Positions 9,604-18,816 of a stretch of DNA of 64,000 nucleotides are shown piece after piece. The notes below the pieces were generated by a model. The model was not told where the DNA came from. It made no database searches and saw only the letters and a list, made by a program, of their open reading frames with translations. Position numbers and translations under genes: made by a program. The DNA comes from a virus, in the IMG/VR virus record IMGVR_UViG_3300035698_012962, positions 62,001 to 126,000 of that record, one strand, 5' to 3'. The number at the start of each line of letters is the position of its first letter. Within the stretch, counting starts at the first letter, position 1.

Positions 9604-10590
9604 TTATTTTGATTTTTTAATTATAGTTTCTATAGAAGAACGTTCTACATTGTTCACAAATATTAATAATTTACCTCTGTATGTTCGTGTTCCTCTAAAA
9701 CTTATTCCGTTTGCTGGTTTTAACTTACTGACTATTGAACCAATTGGTTCAAAGTTTAATGTTGTGCTCCCATTTGCAGGGACTATATAGGTAGGTTGAA
9801 ATCCTAACCATGCTCTCCAATTTTTAGAGTCTTCAATATGTTGAACTCTTATATGAACTGATTCTTTGTTATTATTCGTAATTGAAACAGAAAATGGTAT
9901 AGTTGGTTTGGTGTTTCTATTATCTGCACTAACTTCAAAAAGTCCGATCGGATCTATTTTTACTTTATTTAGAGAGAATTGATCTATCAAATCATCAATT
10001 GGATCATCTGTATCATCAGGCAGCGTTCCATCATCTGGCACATCAGGTAGATCAAATTCCGTATCAAATTTTGAATTTGTTAATATCTCTTTCATTTTAG
10101 AACTATCGCCAGATATACGTAATTCACTTTTTAACTCTTCAATTTCTTTATTTGTAATTTCAATCGCAACTCTAGCCACATCATTCTGAGCAGCAATTGA
10201 AACTTTATCAATACCATATTCAATTGCTTTTTGTATAGCTTCTTTTAATAACGTTTCTAACTTTAAAATTTCATTATTCAATATTTGAAGTTGTGAAATT
10301 GAATTGGTTTTACCTGTCATGCTTTCTTCCAATTCGATTTGAAGTTGTTCTATTGCGGAATTTAAATCTCCAATTTCTTGTTGTAATTGATCATCTTCAT
10401 TAACTAAATTATTTAACTCACCTCTTAAACTATCATTAGATAATAACTTTTCATTATATATTTCAGTTAAAACTAAATCAGAATTCACATTTGGAAAATT
10501 AGGCTTTAACTCTACTACATTCGTATCTATCGCCCTTTTAAGTTGTGATACGTCATATATAGGTTTTTCTAAATTAGTTTTAACATTCAT
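9604..10590 (-). CDS. Coiled-coil plus Ig-like virion protein; paralogue at 47400-48026
   Basis: Residues ~18-30 read LKRAIDTNVVELK, followed by a long coiled coil (~60-165) with 'AIQKAIEYGIDKVSIAAQND', an acidic Asp/Pro spacer (~180-205), and a beta-sandwich carboxyl domain (~210-325). The two named motifs recur in the 208-residue protein at 47400-48026 (LRKAVDTNVVEL and ALQRAIQEEIDMTSLQSQND), which lacks the beta domain. The helical region suggests an oligomeric stalk, with the terminal domain displayed. It lies directly downstream of 10592-11575, and the same gene order appears at the second locus. Confidence 0.75.
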   Translation of the reverse strand: MNVKTNLEKPIYDVSQLKRAIDTNVVELKPNFPNVNSDLVLTEIYNEKLLSNDSLRGELNNLVNEDDQLQQEIGDLNSAIEQLQIELEESMTGKTNSISQLQILNNEILKLETLLKEAIQKAIEYGIDKVSIAAQNDVARVAIEITNKEIEELKSELRISGDSSKMKEILTNSKFDTEFDLPDVPDDGTLPDDTDDPIDDLIDQFSLNKVKIDPIGLFEVSADNRNTKPTIPFSVSITNNNKESVHIRVQHIEDSKNWRAWLGFQPTYIVPANGSTTLNFEPIGSIVSKLKPANGISFRGTRTYRGKLLIFVNNVERSSIETIIKKSK

Positions 10591-10591
10591 T

Positions 10592-11575
10592 TTATTTTAC
10601 AACTTTAAATGTAAATTTATTTTTATAATATTTTGTATCGTTATTTATAATTGTTTTAATAACTAATTCGTATACTCTTCCACTTTCCCAATCATTAAAA
10701 TCTAATATAATGTAGTTTCCTTTTTCATCACAACTAACTTTAGAATAATCTGAAAATGGAATTATAGTATCTTTTGTGATAAAATCTTGAACAGAAAAGA
10801 ATGTTGATGTAGGTAAATATTTATTAACACTGAATCTAAAATACTCATCAAAATCTTTTATTGGGAATTGATCCCTTGCGTTTATTCTAATTGTATAAAT
10901 ATTATCTACTTTATATGAATCATCAAATAATATAACTATTCTACTTTCATCAATATCAACAGGTAGTAACGAACCAGTAACGTGAGTTTGGTCATCCCAC
11001 CCTATTCTCAATTTCGGTTGATGTATTGTGTGTGATTCTTTACTAAAGAATTTTAATACACCTGTTCCATTAGTAGATGTTTCACCAAACTCATCAAATT
11101 TAATTAAAAATCCATCGTTAATAATTGAACCACTTATTACTTCACCAACTAATGGTAAAATATCTAATGCTAAATCTGCAGTGGAATATTCAAATGTATG
11201 AGATCCGGAAATGCTTGAATAATAATCACTTCCACTTTCTGCCCATTGTACATTTTCACTTTTTTCACTCCAATTAACACCTGTTATATCATTTTGTTCT
11301 AATTTTTTACCAATTCCCATATCCCAACTTCCAGATACTAAATATCCTTCGATGGAATAATCTAATGGTATTTCGGTACTTTCCGTTTCAGATAACAATA
11401 AAGTAGCTTCTTCTATATTATTGATATCTTCTAAATTAAAATGAATAAGAATCCTGCTTACACCACCTTCATAGTGAGTACTCCCTATCTCTAATATAGA
11501 ATCTAACCCAGTGTTTGTATTAGGGTTATTTTGATATATAGTAGCATCTTTTGTTGATTTTAATAATTTATACAT
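10592..11575 (-). CDS. Virion protein with DNRLRE-like amino half
   Basis: The amino end (MYKLLKSTKDATIYQNNPNTNTGLDSILEIGS, then SRILIHFNLEDI) matches the pattern of DNRLRE-like beta domains, which begin with 'a-T-I-y' and a conserved 'l-i-r-F-d-l'. The remainder is beta-rich. These domains are found in secreted and virion adhesins. It overlaps the gp6-like gene by one base. The following gene is a coiled-coil protein, and a gene with a similar opening (MYKTLDSF) at 48019-49269 precedes that protein's paralogue. A baseplate or fibre role is likely. Confidence 0.7.
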   Translation of the reverse strand: MYKLLKSTKDATIYQNNPNTNTGLDSILEIGSTHYEGGVSRILIHFNLEDINNIEEATLLLSETESTEIPLDYSIEGYLVSGSWDMGIGKKLEQNDITGVNWSEKSENVQWAESGSDYYSSISGSHTFEYSTADLALDILPLVGEVISGSIINDGFLIKFDEFGETSTNGTGVLKFFSKESHTIHQPKLRIGWDDQTHVTGSLLPVDIDESRIVILFDDSYKVDNIYTIRINARDQFPIKDFDEYFRFSVNKYLPTSTFFSVQDFITKDTIIPFSDYSKVSCDEKGNYIILDFNDWESGRVYELVIKTIINNDTKYYKNKFTFKVVK

Positions 11576-13587
11576 TATAGTACTCGTCCTCGGATATCTT
11601 GGTTTGGGTATTTCAATTCAAACACACATGGATCTAATGAAGGGTAAATCATGCGGTTCTGTGTAGAATCTTTAATATTATATGAGTTAGGTGAATATAC
11701 ACCCCCACATTTATTTTTAATTTCTAAAGATGGAACAGCTGATACACCTTCTATTCTTGCTATCAATACTTCTATTTCACTTAAATTTATCGGCATGTTA
11801 AATGTCCAGTTATCAATATTGAAATAATCTTTTAGTTCTTCAATGGCCTCTAATAATACTTCTCTTTTATTATAGTTTGGATATACAATAATATCAAATT
11901 CTACTCCGATGTTTACGATAAACCCATCAGTAATATTAACACCATCTGTTAGCATTCGATATTCATTTAAATATGTTTTTAAATTTTGCTTGATTGCGGG
12001 ATTAATATTTGTTAAATTTTGATTAGAATCATAACCTAAAACATATAAGTTAACGGCAAACGGATTGTTTTTTTCATCATAGTTATTTTTCTTTCCAACT
12101 AAAAAGTTCTTAACACTTTCTTTCACTTCATTCTTATCTATATCAACGCGAGATGAATATTCCAATATCAAATTAGAAAATTCTTCTAATGAAGAAGGGG
12201 TAGATAGAATAGAAGCAGGTGAATTATTATCCAATTCTCCGTCTGCAGTAGCGTATGCCTTTGTTACACTTCCATATTTTGGTGGAAGTGATAATGTTCG
12301 AACTATATAATCTTTTTTAGTTACTGCTCTGTTCTGTGCTCCAAAATTTGCTAAAGAGTTTTCTCTTATTTCCTCTAATGATTCAGCTCCTCTCCCACCA
12401 ACTGCTGGTACTTCATTTTCAACTGCCACTGAAGATTGAATGGATGTTACTAATTGAACTTGTTGTGGAGATAACGTAGAAAAGTCCACATCAAATTCTA
12501 TATTCACGATTCTAGTCAGATCACCTACTGCTACGTTTGTTTCTAAACCACCTCCTTTAAGATATTTAATTGTTAATGTTGTGTTCGCAGGCGATAGACC
12601 GTATGATCGTGTTTTTAAAAAGTTTGTAGGATCGAATGAATCATTTACCCTACTGATTGAATTTCTTGAACCAAGACCTACATTTTTAAAGTTGGGAACT
12701 AATAATTCATCTCTATTTTCTGGGTTTCCTACTCCAAATGTCAATGTAGTTGTATTATTTTCATTAACCTTTGTTACAAATCTTCTTGGTGTTTTTAATA
12801 ATTTTAAAACGTATGGTACTGAATTTTTATACTGTGATAATGAAGGATCGTTTATCTCTGTATTAGGATAATCTATATATATCATTTCTTGTGCTAAATA
12901 CGGAACTTCATACCATTTTGTTCCATTTTCATCCCTAACATCTTCTATTGAGATAACATTTGTATCTGTTAAATTAATCGTATTAAATGGTGTTGGTGAA
13001 CCAAAATCAAATGATCTAGTTTCAACTGTAGCTGATATCGCATCTATGTATTTTTTAACCAAATAAAACTCTGGCACATCAGTTGTTTCATTAGTTTGAT
13101 ACACAGAAATCTCTCTGTCATATTCAACTGAAAAATCTAGCGATTCAGTAGTAACAAATCGAAGTTCGGAATTAGATTGTGATTCCACTTCCATTCCAGG
13201 TTTAATCTTTATAAAATATCGTTCATCAGGTACGTATTCTCCACTCTTTTCAATAGATGGTACTAACTGATATACCGTTAGTGTCGTTATTGCAGGTGAA
13301 GTTACTTTTGGTTTATATCCTAAGTATTGCGCTAATGATAAAACATTTCGCTTATCTTGTGCGTGAACCATTAATGATTCTTTTAATGTATCGTCAATAT
13401 AATATGATAGTACATCACCTACATAAGAACTCATTTCAATAAATAACATTCCCGGTGATGATTCATTAAAATCCGAAAATGTTTTTGGAAAGTATGTTTT
13501 AGAAAAATCAATAAGTTGTTCTCTAAAAGATGAAAAATCTTTATTTAAGTATTGAATATTTCGTTTTTGTATTTTTGGTGTTGCCAT
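11575..13587 (-). CDS. 6: Baseplate wedge protein, gp6-like
   Basis: The opening (IQKRNIQYLNKDFSSFREQLIDFSKTYFP) and 'FNESSPGMLFIEMSSYVGDVLSYYIDD' are hallmarks of T4 gp6/Baseplate J family proteins. The length of 670 residues is close to T4 gp6. Later, 'GRGAESLEEIRENSLANFGAQNRAVTKKDY' matches the conserved region where wedge proteins dimerise. In T4-like phages gp6 forms the ring of the wedge and links to gp25 and gp53. Here gp25 is the next gene upstream, one base apart. Confidence in the family is high; details of assembly are inferred from T4. Confidence 0.92.
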   Translation of the reverse strand: MATPKIQKRNIQYLNKDFSSFREQLIDFSKTYFPKTFSDFNESSPGMLFIEMSSYVGDVLSYYIDDTLKESLMVHAQDKRNVLSLAQYLGYKPKVTSPAITTLTVYQLVPSIEKSGEYVPDERYFIKIKPGMEVESQSNSELRFVTTESLDFSVEYDREISVYQTNETTDVPEFYLVKKYIDAISATVETRSFDFGSPTPFNTINLTDTNVISIEDVRDENGTKWYEVPYLAQEMIYIDYPNTEINDPSLSQYKNSVPYVLKLLKTPRRFVTKVNENNTTTLTFGVGNPENRDELLVPNFKNVGLGSRNSISRVNDSFDPTNFLKTRSYGLSPANTTLTIKYLKGGGLETNVAVGDLTRIVNIEFDVDFSTLSPQQVQLVTSIQSSVAVENEVPAVGGRGAESLEEIRENSLANFGAQNRAVTKKDYIVRTLSLPPKYGSVTKAYATADGELDNNSPASILSTPSSLEEFSNLILEYSSRVDIDKNEVKESVKNFLVGKKNNYDEKNNPFAVNLYVLGYDSNQNLTNINPAIKQNLKTYLNEYRMLTDGVNITDGFIVNIGVEFDIIVYPNYNKREVLLEAIEELKDYFNIDNWTFNMPINLSEIEVLIARIEGVSAVPSLEIKNKCGGVYSPNSYNIKDSTQNRMIYPSLDPCVFELKYPNQDIRGRVL

Positions 13588-13588
13588 A

Positions 13589-14023
13589 TTATCCTGTTAT
13601 AGTAAATTGTATTGTATCTGTTTCTAGCGTCTTTCCCATTTTAAACTCTAACGTAACATCTATTCTATTTCTATCTATATTTTCTGGTGATAAATCTACA
13701 TCTATATTTTCTATTACGATATAAGGTAACCATTTTTTAATAGCACTATCTATTGAATCAAATACTCTATCTGAGAAATTTTCATCATTAATTTGTTCAA
13801 ACATTAATTTATGAAGATCTGTACCAAAATCAGAGTGTATTATTCTCTCACCCTTTCTAGTTTGTAATAAATTTCTTAAATTTGATTTGGCTTGCTCTAT
13901 TGTTGTGTAGTTAATATCGAAATATGAACGATTACCTCTTTCAATGGGAAGTTTTAATCCTAGTCCGTAATCACCAAATTCGGTAGTATCAACTACATTC
14001 TTTCTTCCTATTTCGTAAGCCAT
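13589..14023 (-). CDS. 25: Baseplate wedge protein, gp25-like
   Basis: At 144 residues this is close to T4 gp25 (132). The central 'IEQAKSNLRNLLQTRKGERIIHSDFGTDLHKLMFE' contains the family's R-G-E-R and F-G-T-L signature of the GPW/gp25 fold. In T4 gp25 sits at the inner baseplate beside gp6 and helps to start sheath assembly. The gene is immediately upstream of gp6 in the transcript, as expected. Confidence 0.92.
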   Translation of the reverse strand: MAYEIGRKNVVDTTEFGDYGLGLKLPIERGNRSYFDINYTTIEQAKSNLRNLLQTRKGERIIHSDFGTDLHKLMFEQINDENFSDRVFDSIDSAIKKWLPYIVIENIDVDLSPENIDRNRIDVTLEFKMGKTLETDTIQFTITG

Positions 14024-14027
14024 TTAT

Positions 14028-14657
14028 TTATTTCTTTTTATTCATATGTTTCATTAATTCTGAGTAATCTCTTGTTAATGCCTTTATAACTGGCTGTGTA
14101 TTCGGATCGTTAATATCAACAGTCCTACCAGAGTGAGTTGAAGAAGGAATCATAGATGCTTTAGAAAACTCACCATATCCTAATTTTTGTGCTAAATCTC
14201 CCTGTCCATTTGAACTTCTACCTGCTACACTATTTACATTACTTGAATTTACACTAATTGTACGTTCATCTGTTTCAAACGGTATAGTAGAATCATACCC
14301 ACCCGCCATTTGTCCTGGTTTATAATTAGATGCAGTTTCATTTAACATTTTATTAATCATAGGATCTTTACTAAAATTCTTTTCCTGTTCTCTATGAGTG
14401 TTCAGTGCTGCTTCCGCTTTATCGAACGGATCTTCAATTTCATCTAATTGTGTTTGTTTAGATGGAGTAGTATTGCTTGAAGTTACAGTTACTTTTTTAG
14501 TTTCCTTCAAAATTCTCTTTTCTGCTTTCTTTACTTCAAATTTAACCACTTCTTTAACTAATTTTGGAAGATTCTTTTTAATCTCTTCTTTAATTAGTAT
14601 TTGTATAGCTTCTAATAACTTATCAGTATTAATTTTATTTTTTTTACCAGTATTCAT
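14028..14657 (-). CDS. Helical, Lys-rich virion-cluster protein, 209 aa
   Basis: The first 70 residues are strongly charged and helical (EEIKKNLPKLVKEVVKFEVKKAEKRILKETKK), then comes a Ser/Thr/Asn-rich, probably disordered half containing 'AQKLGYGEFSKASMIP'. The end is helical again (VIKALTRDYSELMKHMNKKK). I do not recognise the family. It lies between gp25 and the gp5-like spike gene block. A candidate late motif is at 14681-14692. It could be a chaperone or a minor baseplate component. Confidence 0.7.
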   Translation of the reverse strand: MNTGKKNKINTDKLLEAIQILIKEEIKKNLPKLVKEVVKFEVKKAEKRILKETKKVTVTSSNTTPSKQTQLDEIEDPFDKAEAALNTHREQEKNFSKDPMINKMLNETASNYKPGQMAGGYDSTIPFETDERTISVNSSNVNSVAGRSSNGQGDLAQKLGYGEFSKASMIPSSTHSGRTVDINDPNTQPVIKALTRDYSELMKHMNKKK

Positions 14658-14680
14658 TTTATTAATATTTTGTTTGTACT

Positions 14681-14692
14681 ATATAAATATAA
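14681..14692 (-). promoter_or_regulatory. Candidate late promoter motif
   Basis: On the minus strand this reads TTATATTTATAT, about 24 bases before the ATG at 14657, in a 57-base gap between virion genes. It is one of about seven similar motifs in front of virion or late-type genes. Confidence 0.4.
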
Positions 14693-14714
14693 AAAACATA
14701 AAAAATGGATAAAA

Positions 14715-15293
14715 TCATTTAACCATATAACCAGTCCAAAAAATAATACCTGGACCCGGAGTGCCAAATGGTGGATATAAAGAAGTAGTCGTTATTAATC
14801 CTGATACGGTTTGAAGATGTGCCTGTGCTATAATAATAAAATTATCTAACCATCCTTCAACATTTTGTGTAGGTAGTGTAGGTAAGTCAATTGTCCACTG
14901 TCCTGGATTGACTATTGTGTGTGAAATAATTCCTATATTGGAAAATGAACCTGGAGCTGGTATCCAAGGGATTCCTGTTCCTGGTGGTGATTTAGGTGAG
15001 GGAAATGTTGCACCAATTCCTCCTGTCCAATAACTCATAACTGCATTTCCTAAATTTCGTAATAAGGGTCCTTGGTTTGGATTTCGCTGTTGTATTAATA
15101 ATGTACCATTCACTATTGTAGACATTATTTCAGTATTTCCTTTTTGTAGTGGTACGTAGTTTACCATATCGTATCCTCTACGGATGCAACTATCATATTC
15201 ACTTACAAACTTACGAACATAATCATCTACTGAAACAGAATTTGGATTCTGTTGTAGTTGTGTCATTCGTTGTTTAAAGATTTGCCATGACAT
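14715..15293 (-). CDS. Virion-cluster protein with Pro/Gly-rich centre, 192 aa
   Basis: The helical amino half (FKQRMTQLQQNPNSVSVDDYVRKFVSEYDSCIRRG) is followed by 'NLGNAVMSYWTGGIGATF' and a Pro/Gly stretch, then a hydrophobic end (GPGIIFWTGYMVK). I recognise this 'YWTG' plus Pro-rich layout from unnamed proteins next to spike genes in T4-like phages of marine hosts. It starts one base after the spike gene's stop. It could be a spike-tip or hub-associated protein; that is inference. Confidence 0.7.
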   Translation of the reverse strand: MSWQIFKQRMTQLQQNPNSVSVDDYVRKFVSEYDSCIRRGYDMVNYVPLQKGNTEIMSTIVNGTLLIQQRNPNQGPLLRNLGNAVMSYWTGGIGATFPSPKSPPGTGIPWIPAPGSFSNIGIISHTIVNPGQWTIDLPTLPTQNVEGWLDNFIIIAQAHLQTVSGLITTTSLYPPFGTPGPGIIFWTGYMVK

Positions 15294-15294
15294 T

Positions 15295-16563
15295 TTAAGA
15301 AGTTTTATTCTGTTTACTTAACATTGTTCTTAATTTAGATTTTATATTTCTAAATTGTGTTTGATTTAATGGGGCAACGGATGTTGGCCCTGAAGGGGTA
15401 GCGTATGATTGTTTAAGAATAGCATCAATCATGTCCGACATCAAATCTAATAAAGTATCACCCAATACCACAGGTTCTAATCCCTTATTACCCAAATTGA
15501 TCTTACCGTTACCAGTATTAAGAAATATGTTTTTATCGTTTGTAATAATATCAATATTATCTTTTACTTCACCAAAAATACCACCTCTTAGATCAAATGA
15601 GAAATTGCTATCACTTATTATCCCTATATTCCCCTTTGAATAGAATAACGTTTCAGCACTTCTAGATGAAAAAATTAATCTACCAGATGAGAGGATAACT
15701 TGATCACCTTTCAGTGTGTTTGGGTAATTTTTAAATGAATTAGGTTTGGTTTTAAAATCACTATTGAAGTTTTTATCAACAGTACCAGGAATAAAATTAA
15801 CAATTCTACTTCCAGATGTTATCCATATAGAAGTACCATCTCTATTCACATCTTCTGTTGTTATATCACCTATTAGCTTATCATTTTTAGAAAGAGAACT
15901 TTCGCTATTTCTAATTAAGATAGATGGATTAAAATCTTTCTTTGATTTTCCACCTTCATACCCATTAAATCTAATTGATTGTCCAAATCGGCTTTCTAAT
16001 AAAACATCTCCTTCGAATAACTCCAATCTATGTATTTTTTCATCACCTTTAAACTTATCACCTAATACATTGTCTTTATTATTTTTTACTGGATTATTTC
16101 TTGGTATACCTGTTTTACTATTTTTTGAGTAAGATGGGATTGGATTTGGGGTAGGTTCATTAAATTCCTTTGCATCCTTTAATGATTCTAAAAGAGTAGA
16201 ATCTGCTGTAACATTTGGAGTATTGTGTGAGAAAATTACTTTATAGTAGAAATCTCCCGATACTTCAATTAATTCAACTATTTCGTTTTTTAAAGGTAGT
16301 CGAATGAAGTTTCTATCATATGGGAATGCAATGTCAAAGTTATTTTCATCAATAACTCCCTGTGATATGTGTGAGAATCGAATTGCTCCAATATAATTTG
16401 TTCCTTTTGGTAAGGTATCATTTTCTACGTCTAAATCTGGGATAATATCATTATACTCATCAATATTTAGAATAATATCGTTTACTACACCTAATTTATT
16501 AGATTTAGAATGAGAAGGAGTTTGGGATAGATTGGTAGATATATTTGAAATACTTTTTATCAT
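15295..16563 (-). CDS. 5: Baseplate central spike, gp5-like
   Basis: Residues ~55-115 form the OB-fold typical of gp5 (YIGAIRFSHISQGV ... FPYDRNFIRLPLKNEIVELIEV ... YYKVIFSH). The middle has 'LELFEGDVLLESRFGQSIRFN' and 'DVNRDGTSIWITSGSRI', which recur in gp5-like spikes of T4-like marine phages. The carboxyl third has short repeats (IGIISDSNFSFDLRGG, ... NIDIITNDKNIFLNTGNGKINLG) resembling a beta-helix. I see no clear lysozyme domain, unlike T4 gp5, and the separate lysozyme-like gene at 18003 may supply that activity. It overlaps the next upstream gene by one base. Confidence 0.85.
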   Translation of the reverse strand: MIKSISNISTNLSQTPSHSKSNKLGVVNDIILNIDEYNDIIPDLDVENDTLPKGTNYIGAIRFSHISQGVIDENNFDIAFPYDRNFIRLPLKNEIVELIEVSGDFYYKVIFSHNTPNVTADSTLLESLKDAKEFNEPTPNPIPSYSKNSKTGIPRNNPVKNNKDNVLGDKFKGDEKIHRLELFEGDVLLESRFGQSIRFNGYEGGKSKKDFNPSILIRNSESSLSKNDKLIGDITTEDVNRDGTSIWITSGSRIVNFIPGTVDKNFNSDFKTKPNSFKNYPNTLKGDQVILSSGRLIFSSRSAETLFYSKGNIGIISDSNFSFDLRGGIFGEVKDNIDIITNDKNIFLNTGNGKINLGNKGLEPVVLGDTLLDLMSDMIDAILKQSYATPSGPTSVAPLNQTQFRNIKSKLRTMLSKQNKTS

Positions 16564-16955
16564 TATTCTATTTCAAATTTCTTTTTTAGGGAATTTACTT
16601 CACTTTCAAATACTTCTACTTCATTATTAATTCTTAATTCTTCAACACTATCGAGTAATTGCTTCTTTTCATCTTCTGTTAATATATTACTACCCTCATC
16701 TACCTTATTGGTAACAGATTGAATCTTTTGTGCGATTTGAGCTAATTTGATTAATTGCTCATCGTTTTTTACAGCCTCTTTCATTAAATCACTAATCAAT
16801 GGAAGTAAATTAAGTAAATCTGCTTTCTCTACTATTTTAAGACGTACCTCGTCTATAAAAGAATTGATTTTTATTTTTTTCTGTACTTGGTTAGTGTAAA
16901 TATCTTCGAATAAATCTGATAGTTTTTTTCCCTTAAATAATGTATAATCTTCCAT
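16563..16955 (-). CDS. Helical protein of the spike operon, 130 aa
   Basis: The start 'MEDYTLFKGKKLSDLFEDIYTNQVQKKIKINSFIDE' followed by several amphipathic helices matches unnamed proteins found beside baseplate or sigma genes in large myophages. It is acidic and coiled-coil-like, without membrane segments. It overlaps the spike gene by one base, which suggests coupled production. A candidate late motif at 16976-16985 lies just upstream. The function is unknown. Confidence 0.75.
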   Translation of the reverse strand: MEDYTLFKGKKLSDLFEDIYTNQVQKKIKINSFIDEVRLKIVEKADLLNLLPLISDLMKEAVKNDEQLIKLAQIAQKIQSVTNKVDEGSNILTEDEKKQLLDSVEELRINNEVEVFESEVNSLKKKFEIE

Positions 16956-16975
16956 AATATAGTTATCCCTTTAAC

Positions 16976-16985
16976 TATAAATATA
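16976..16985 (-). promoter_or_regulatory. Candidate late promoter motif
   Basis: The minus strand reads TATATTTATA within TTTATATATTTATAGTTAAA. It is 21 bases before the ATG at 16955 and would drive the spike and baseplate operon. Confidence 0.45.
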
Positions 16986-16999
16986 TAAAGAAATTATTT

Positions 17000-17725
17000 T
17001 CAGTACCAAAACCCGTTTTCTTCTGTATCGCTTATATCACCATTTTCAAAGAAGTCACTCATTATCTGTTGATTATATTCTTTCATTACTTTAATAACCT
17101 TTGTAATGTAGTGAGTTTTAACACCCGTCATTTCTCTGATAAGAAGATATAAATGTTTTTTATTGAAGTTTTCTACATATTTAGATCTTCTTAATAACTC
17201 TAATATAGAATCCGCGATTTGCATATCTCTCTTTTTGATAAAGATTGAGTTTAGATTTGCTTCCCAAAAATCTAATATAATGTGTTTTAGTTCTTGGTAT
17301 TCATCACTTAATTCTTGTTCATCAAAATCATTTTCAATATCCCAATACACCGGCATTTCCGATATATGAGTAAGTTTCTTGACCTTTTTATAGCCCTTCA
17401 TATTACTCATCGTTAAATGATTTCTTGCAATAACCGTGAAGTATGAAAAGGCCTTTCCCTTCCCCTCCTCATACATATGAATTTTTTCAATTAACTGTGA
17501 AACAATTTCTGCTTTACTGTCTTCAACATCCGTTTCTAAATAAGAAGTGGATGACTTGAATGTATGATATGCATTTTCTGCTAATTTTTCAAATGGGTAT
17601 TGAATATACTCATTATATATTTTATTTTTCTTAGCTCTATCATTTGTATTATTATACCGTATTATAGCTTCTTCTGTCTCTTTTGTAAAGTAATTTTTAC
17701 TCTTTTTCTTTTTCGTTTTCGTCAT
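17000..17725 (-). CDS. 55: Late-transcription sigma factor, gp55-like
   Basis: The protein shows sigma region 2 features: 'KIYNEYIQYPFEKLAENAYHTFK' then 'SQLIEKIHMYEEGKGKAFSYFTVIARNHL', which carries the conserved G-K-A-F-S-Y-F...A-R-N core that binds RNA polymerase and the -10 region. It is somewhat longer than T4 gp55 (185 residues). I chose the ATG at 17725 (MTKTKKKKSKN) over 17743 because it shortens the overlap with the upstream gene. In T4-like phages gp55 with gp33 and the sliding clamp directs polymerase to late promoters. It sits at the head of the virion block it would switch on. Confidence 0.87.
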   Translation of the reverse strand: MTKTKKKKSKNYFTKETEEAIIRYNNTNDRAKKNKIYNEYIQYPFEKLAENAYHTFKSSTSYLETDVEDSKAEIVSQLIEKIHMYEEGKGKAFSYFTVIARNHLTMSNMKGYKKVKKLTHISEMPVYWDIENDFDEQELSDEYQELKHIILDFWEANLNSIFIKKRDMQIADSILELLRRSKYVENFNKKHLYLLIREMTGVKTHYITKVIKVMKEYNQQIMSDFFENGDISDTEENGFWY

Positions 17726-17993
17726 AAATTGTAGTATTTCCACTGATTAATTTGTAATAAAATTGAATCATCTCTTTAAGTTGTGTAAAGATAGTTCCAA
17801 CTTCATCGTCTTTTTCAAACATTTGTTGATTATCAATCTCTCGTAAGTCTGATAGTAATTTATTAATTAATACAAAAATTCGAATACGATCTTCTTCGTA
17901 CGTTTCTATTTTCTTTATAGAATTCCAACATGCATATGTTAGTACTAAATTAATTATCATTGAAATGATTAATACGATTACAATTGTTTCCAT
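17697..17993 (-). CDS. Small membrane-anchored protein, 98 aa
   Basis: One amino-terminal membrane helix (IVIVLIISMIINLVLTYACW) is followed by an acidic helical cytoplasmic or periplasmic part. I do not recognise it. It overlaps the sigma factor gene and follows the lysozyme-like gene, and membrane proteins in such a position are sometimes spanin-like or holin-like. One helix and a charged coiled coil would fit an inner-membrane spanin, but no outer-membrane partner is adjacent. Confidence 0.7.
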   Translation of the reverse strand: METIVIVLIISMIINLVLTYACWNSIKKIETYEEDRIRIFVLINKLLSDLREIDNQQMFEKDDEVGTIFTQLKEMIQFYYKLISGNTTIYDENEKEKE

Positions 17994-18002
17994 ATTCTTT
18001 GT

Positions 18003-18557
18003 TTAAAGGTTAAATGAATATCCACTAAAGTTATGTAGATATTCTGTTATTGAGGTTCCATTTCCATCTTGTGATACTTCACCATATTGTAAGTATCTAC
18101 GTGTTCGATATGGTCCCAGTAAATGTGCTGCTGCCAATATTCCGCTTTTTGTTATTTGATTTCCGTTTATAACAGATCCATCATATTGGTAAATGAAATC
18201 TTCTAATATTTCTTTATTATGATTTAAAAGAGTGATCATTACTTCATCTTGCAATAAAGAATTATTAAGGAACTCGTATCGTGTAATATCATAACCTAGT
18301 CGTTTAATTAATGAAAAGGAAAACTGATATTTACCCATATACCCAAATCTATTAATTACATAATGTCTATTATTAGATTCTTTATATGCTATCGCTGTTA
18401 AAAAATCATTTAGACCAGGAGGTGGTGGCAACTCTTTTATTTCATCTATATATACCACTTTAGTTTCAGTTGGTATATAGTGATTAATCTTTTTTAATGA
18501 TATTCCTGATAAATTTGCTATTAAAAATATTAATACAAATGTTATTTTAGTTTTCAT
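18003..18557 (-). CDS. Exported lysozyme/transglycosylase-like endolysin
   Basis: The amino end (MKTKITFVLIFLIANLSG) is a signal peptide or signal anchor. The catalytic region begins 'FLTAIAYKESNNRHYVINRFGYMGKYQFS', where E60 in YKESNN is the likely catalytic acid and GYMGKYQ is the conserved glycan-binding turn of lytic transglycosylase-like enzymes. 'ITKSGILAAAHLLGP' is a further family motif. It would cut peptidoglycan. The export signal suggests a SAR-type or secreted endolysin, or a structural lysin released into the periplasm. The holin candidate lies far away at 56887-57228. Confidence 0.8.
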   Translation of the reverse strand: MKTKITFVLIFLIANLSGISLKKINHYIPTETKVVYIDEIKELPPPPGLNDFLTAIAYKESNNRHYVINRFGYMGKYQFSFSLIKRLGYDITRYEFLNNSLLQDEVMITLLNHNKEILEDFIYQYDGSVINGNQITKSGILAAAHLLGPYRTRRYLQYGEVSQDGNGTSITEYLHNFSGYSFNL

Positions 18558-18588
18558 TAGTTTTATATTAAGTTAGTATTAGTATAGA

Positions 18589-18816
18589 TTATGCATCTCC
18601 ACCTTCACCCCAGTATAATTCAGAAATTTCAGATGGATCAGCTTTTTTATTTATTGATTTTTTTTCTTTAATCTTTTCAATTCGGTTTTTTAAATTAACA
18701 GAATATTCATCTTTATCAATAATATTATTAATATACAACATATCTAACAAAGAGTCAATTATTGCACCATAAAAAACTAAAGTTGTTTGTAATACTTTAA
18801 TTTGTTTCTCATCCAT
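18589..18816 (-). CDS. Small helical protein, 75 aa
   Basis: The amino half (VLQTTLVFYGAIIDSLLDMLYINNII) is hydrophobic and helical, but not a clear membrane span, and the rest is Lys-rich. It ends ELYWGEGGDA. It overlaps the next upstream gene by eight bases. I do not recognise it. Confidence 0.65.
   Translation of the reverse strand: MDEKQIKVLQTTLVFYGAIIDSLLDMLYINNIIDKDEYSVNLKNRIEKIKEKKSINKKADPSEISELYWGEGGDA

Noticed and set aside
17726-17743. Upstream start for the late sigma factor
   Set aside because: The extra MEILQF increases overlap with the upstream gene and is not needed for the sigma fold.
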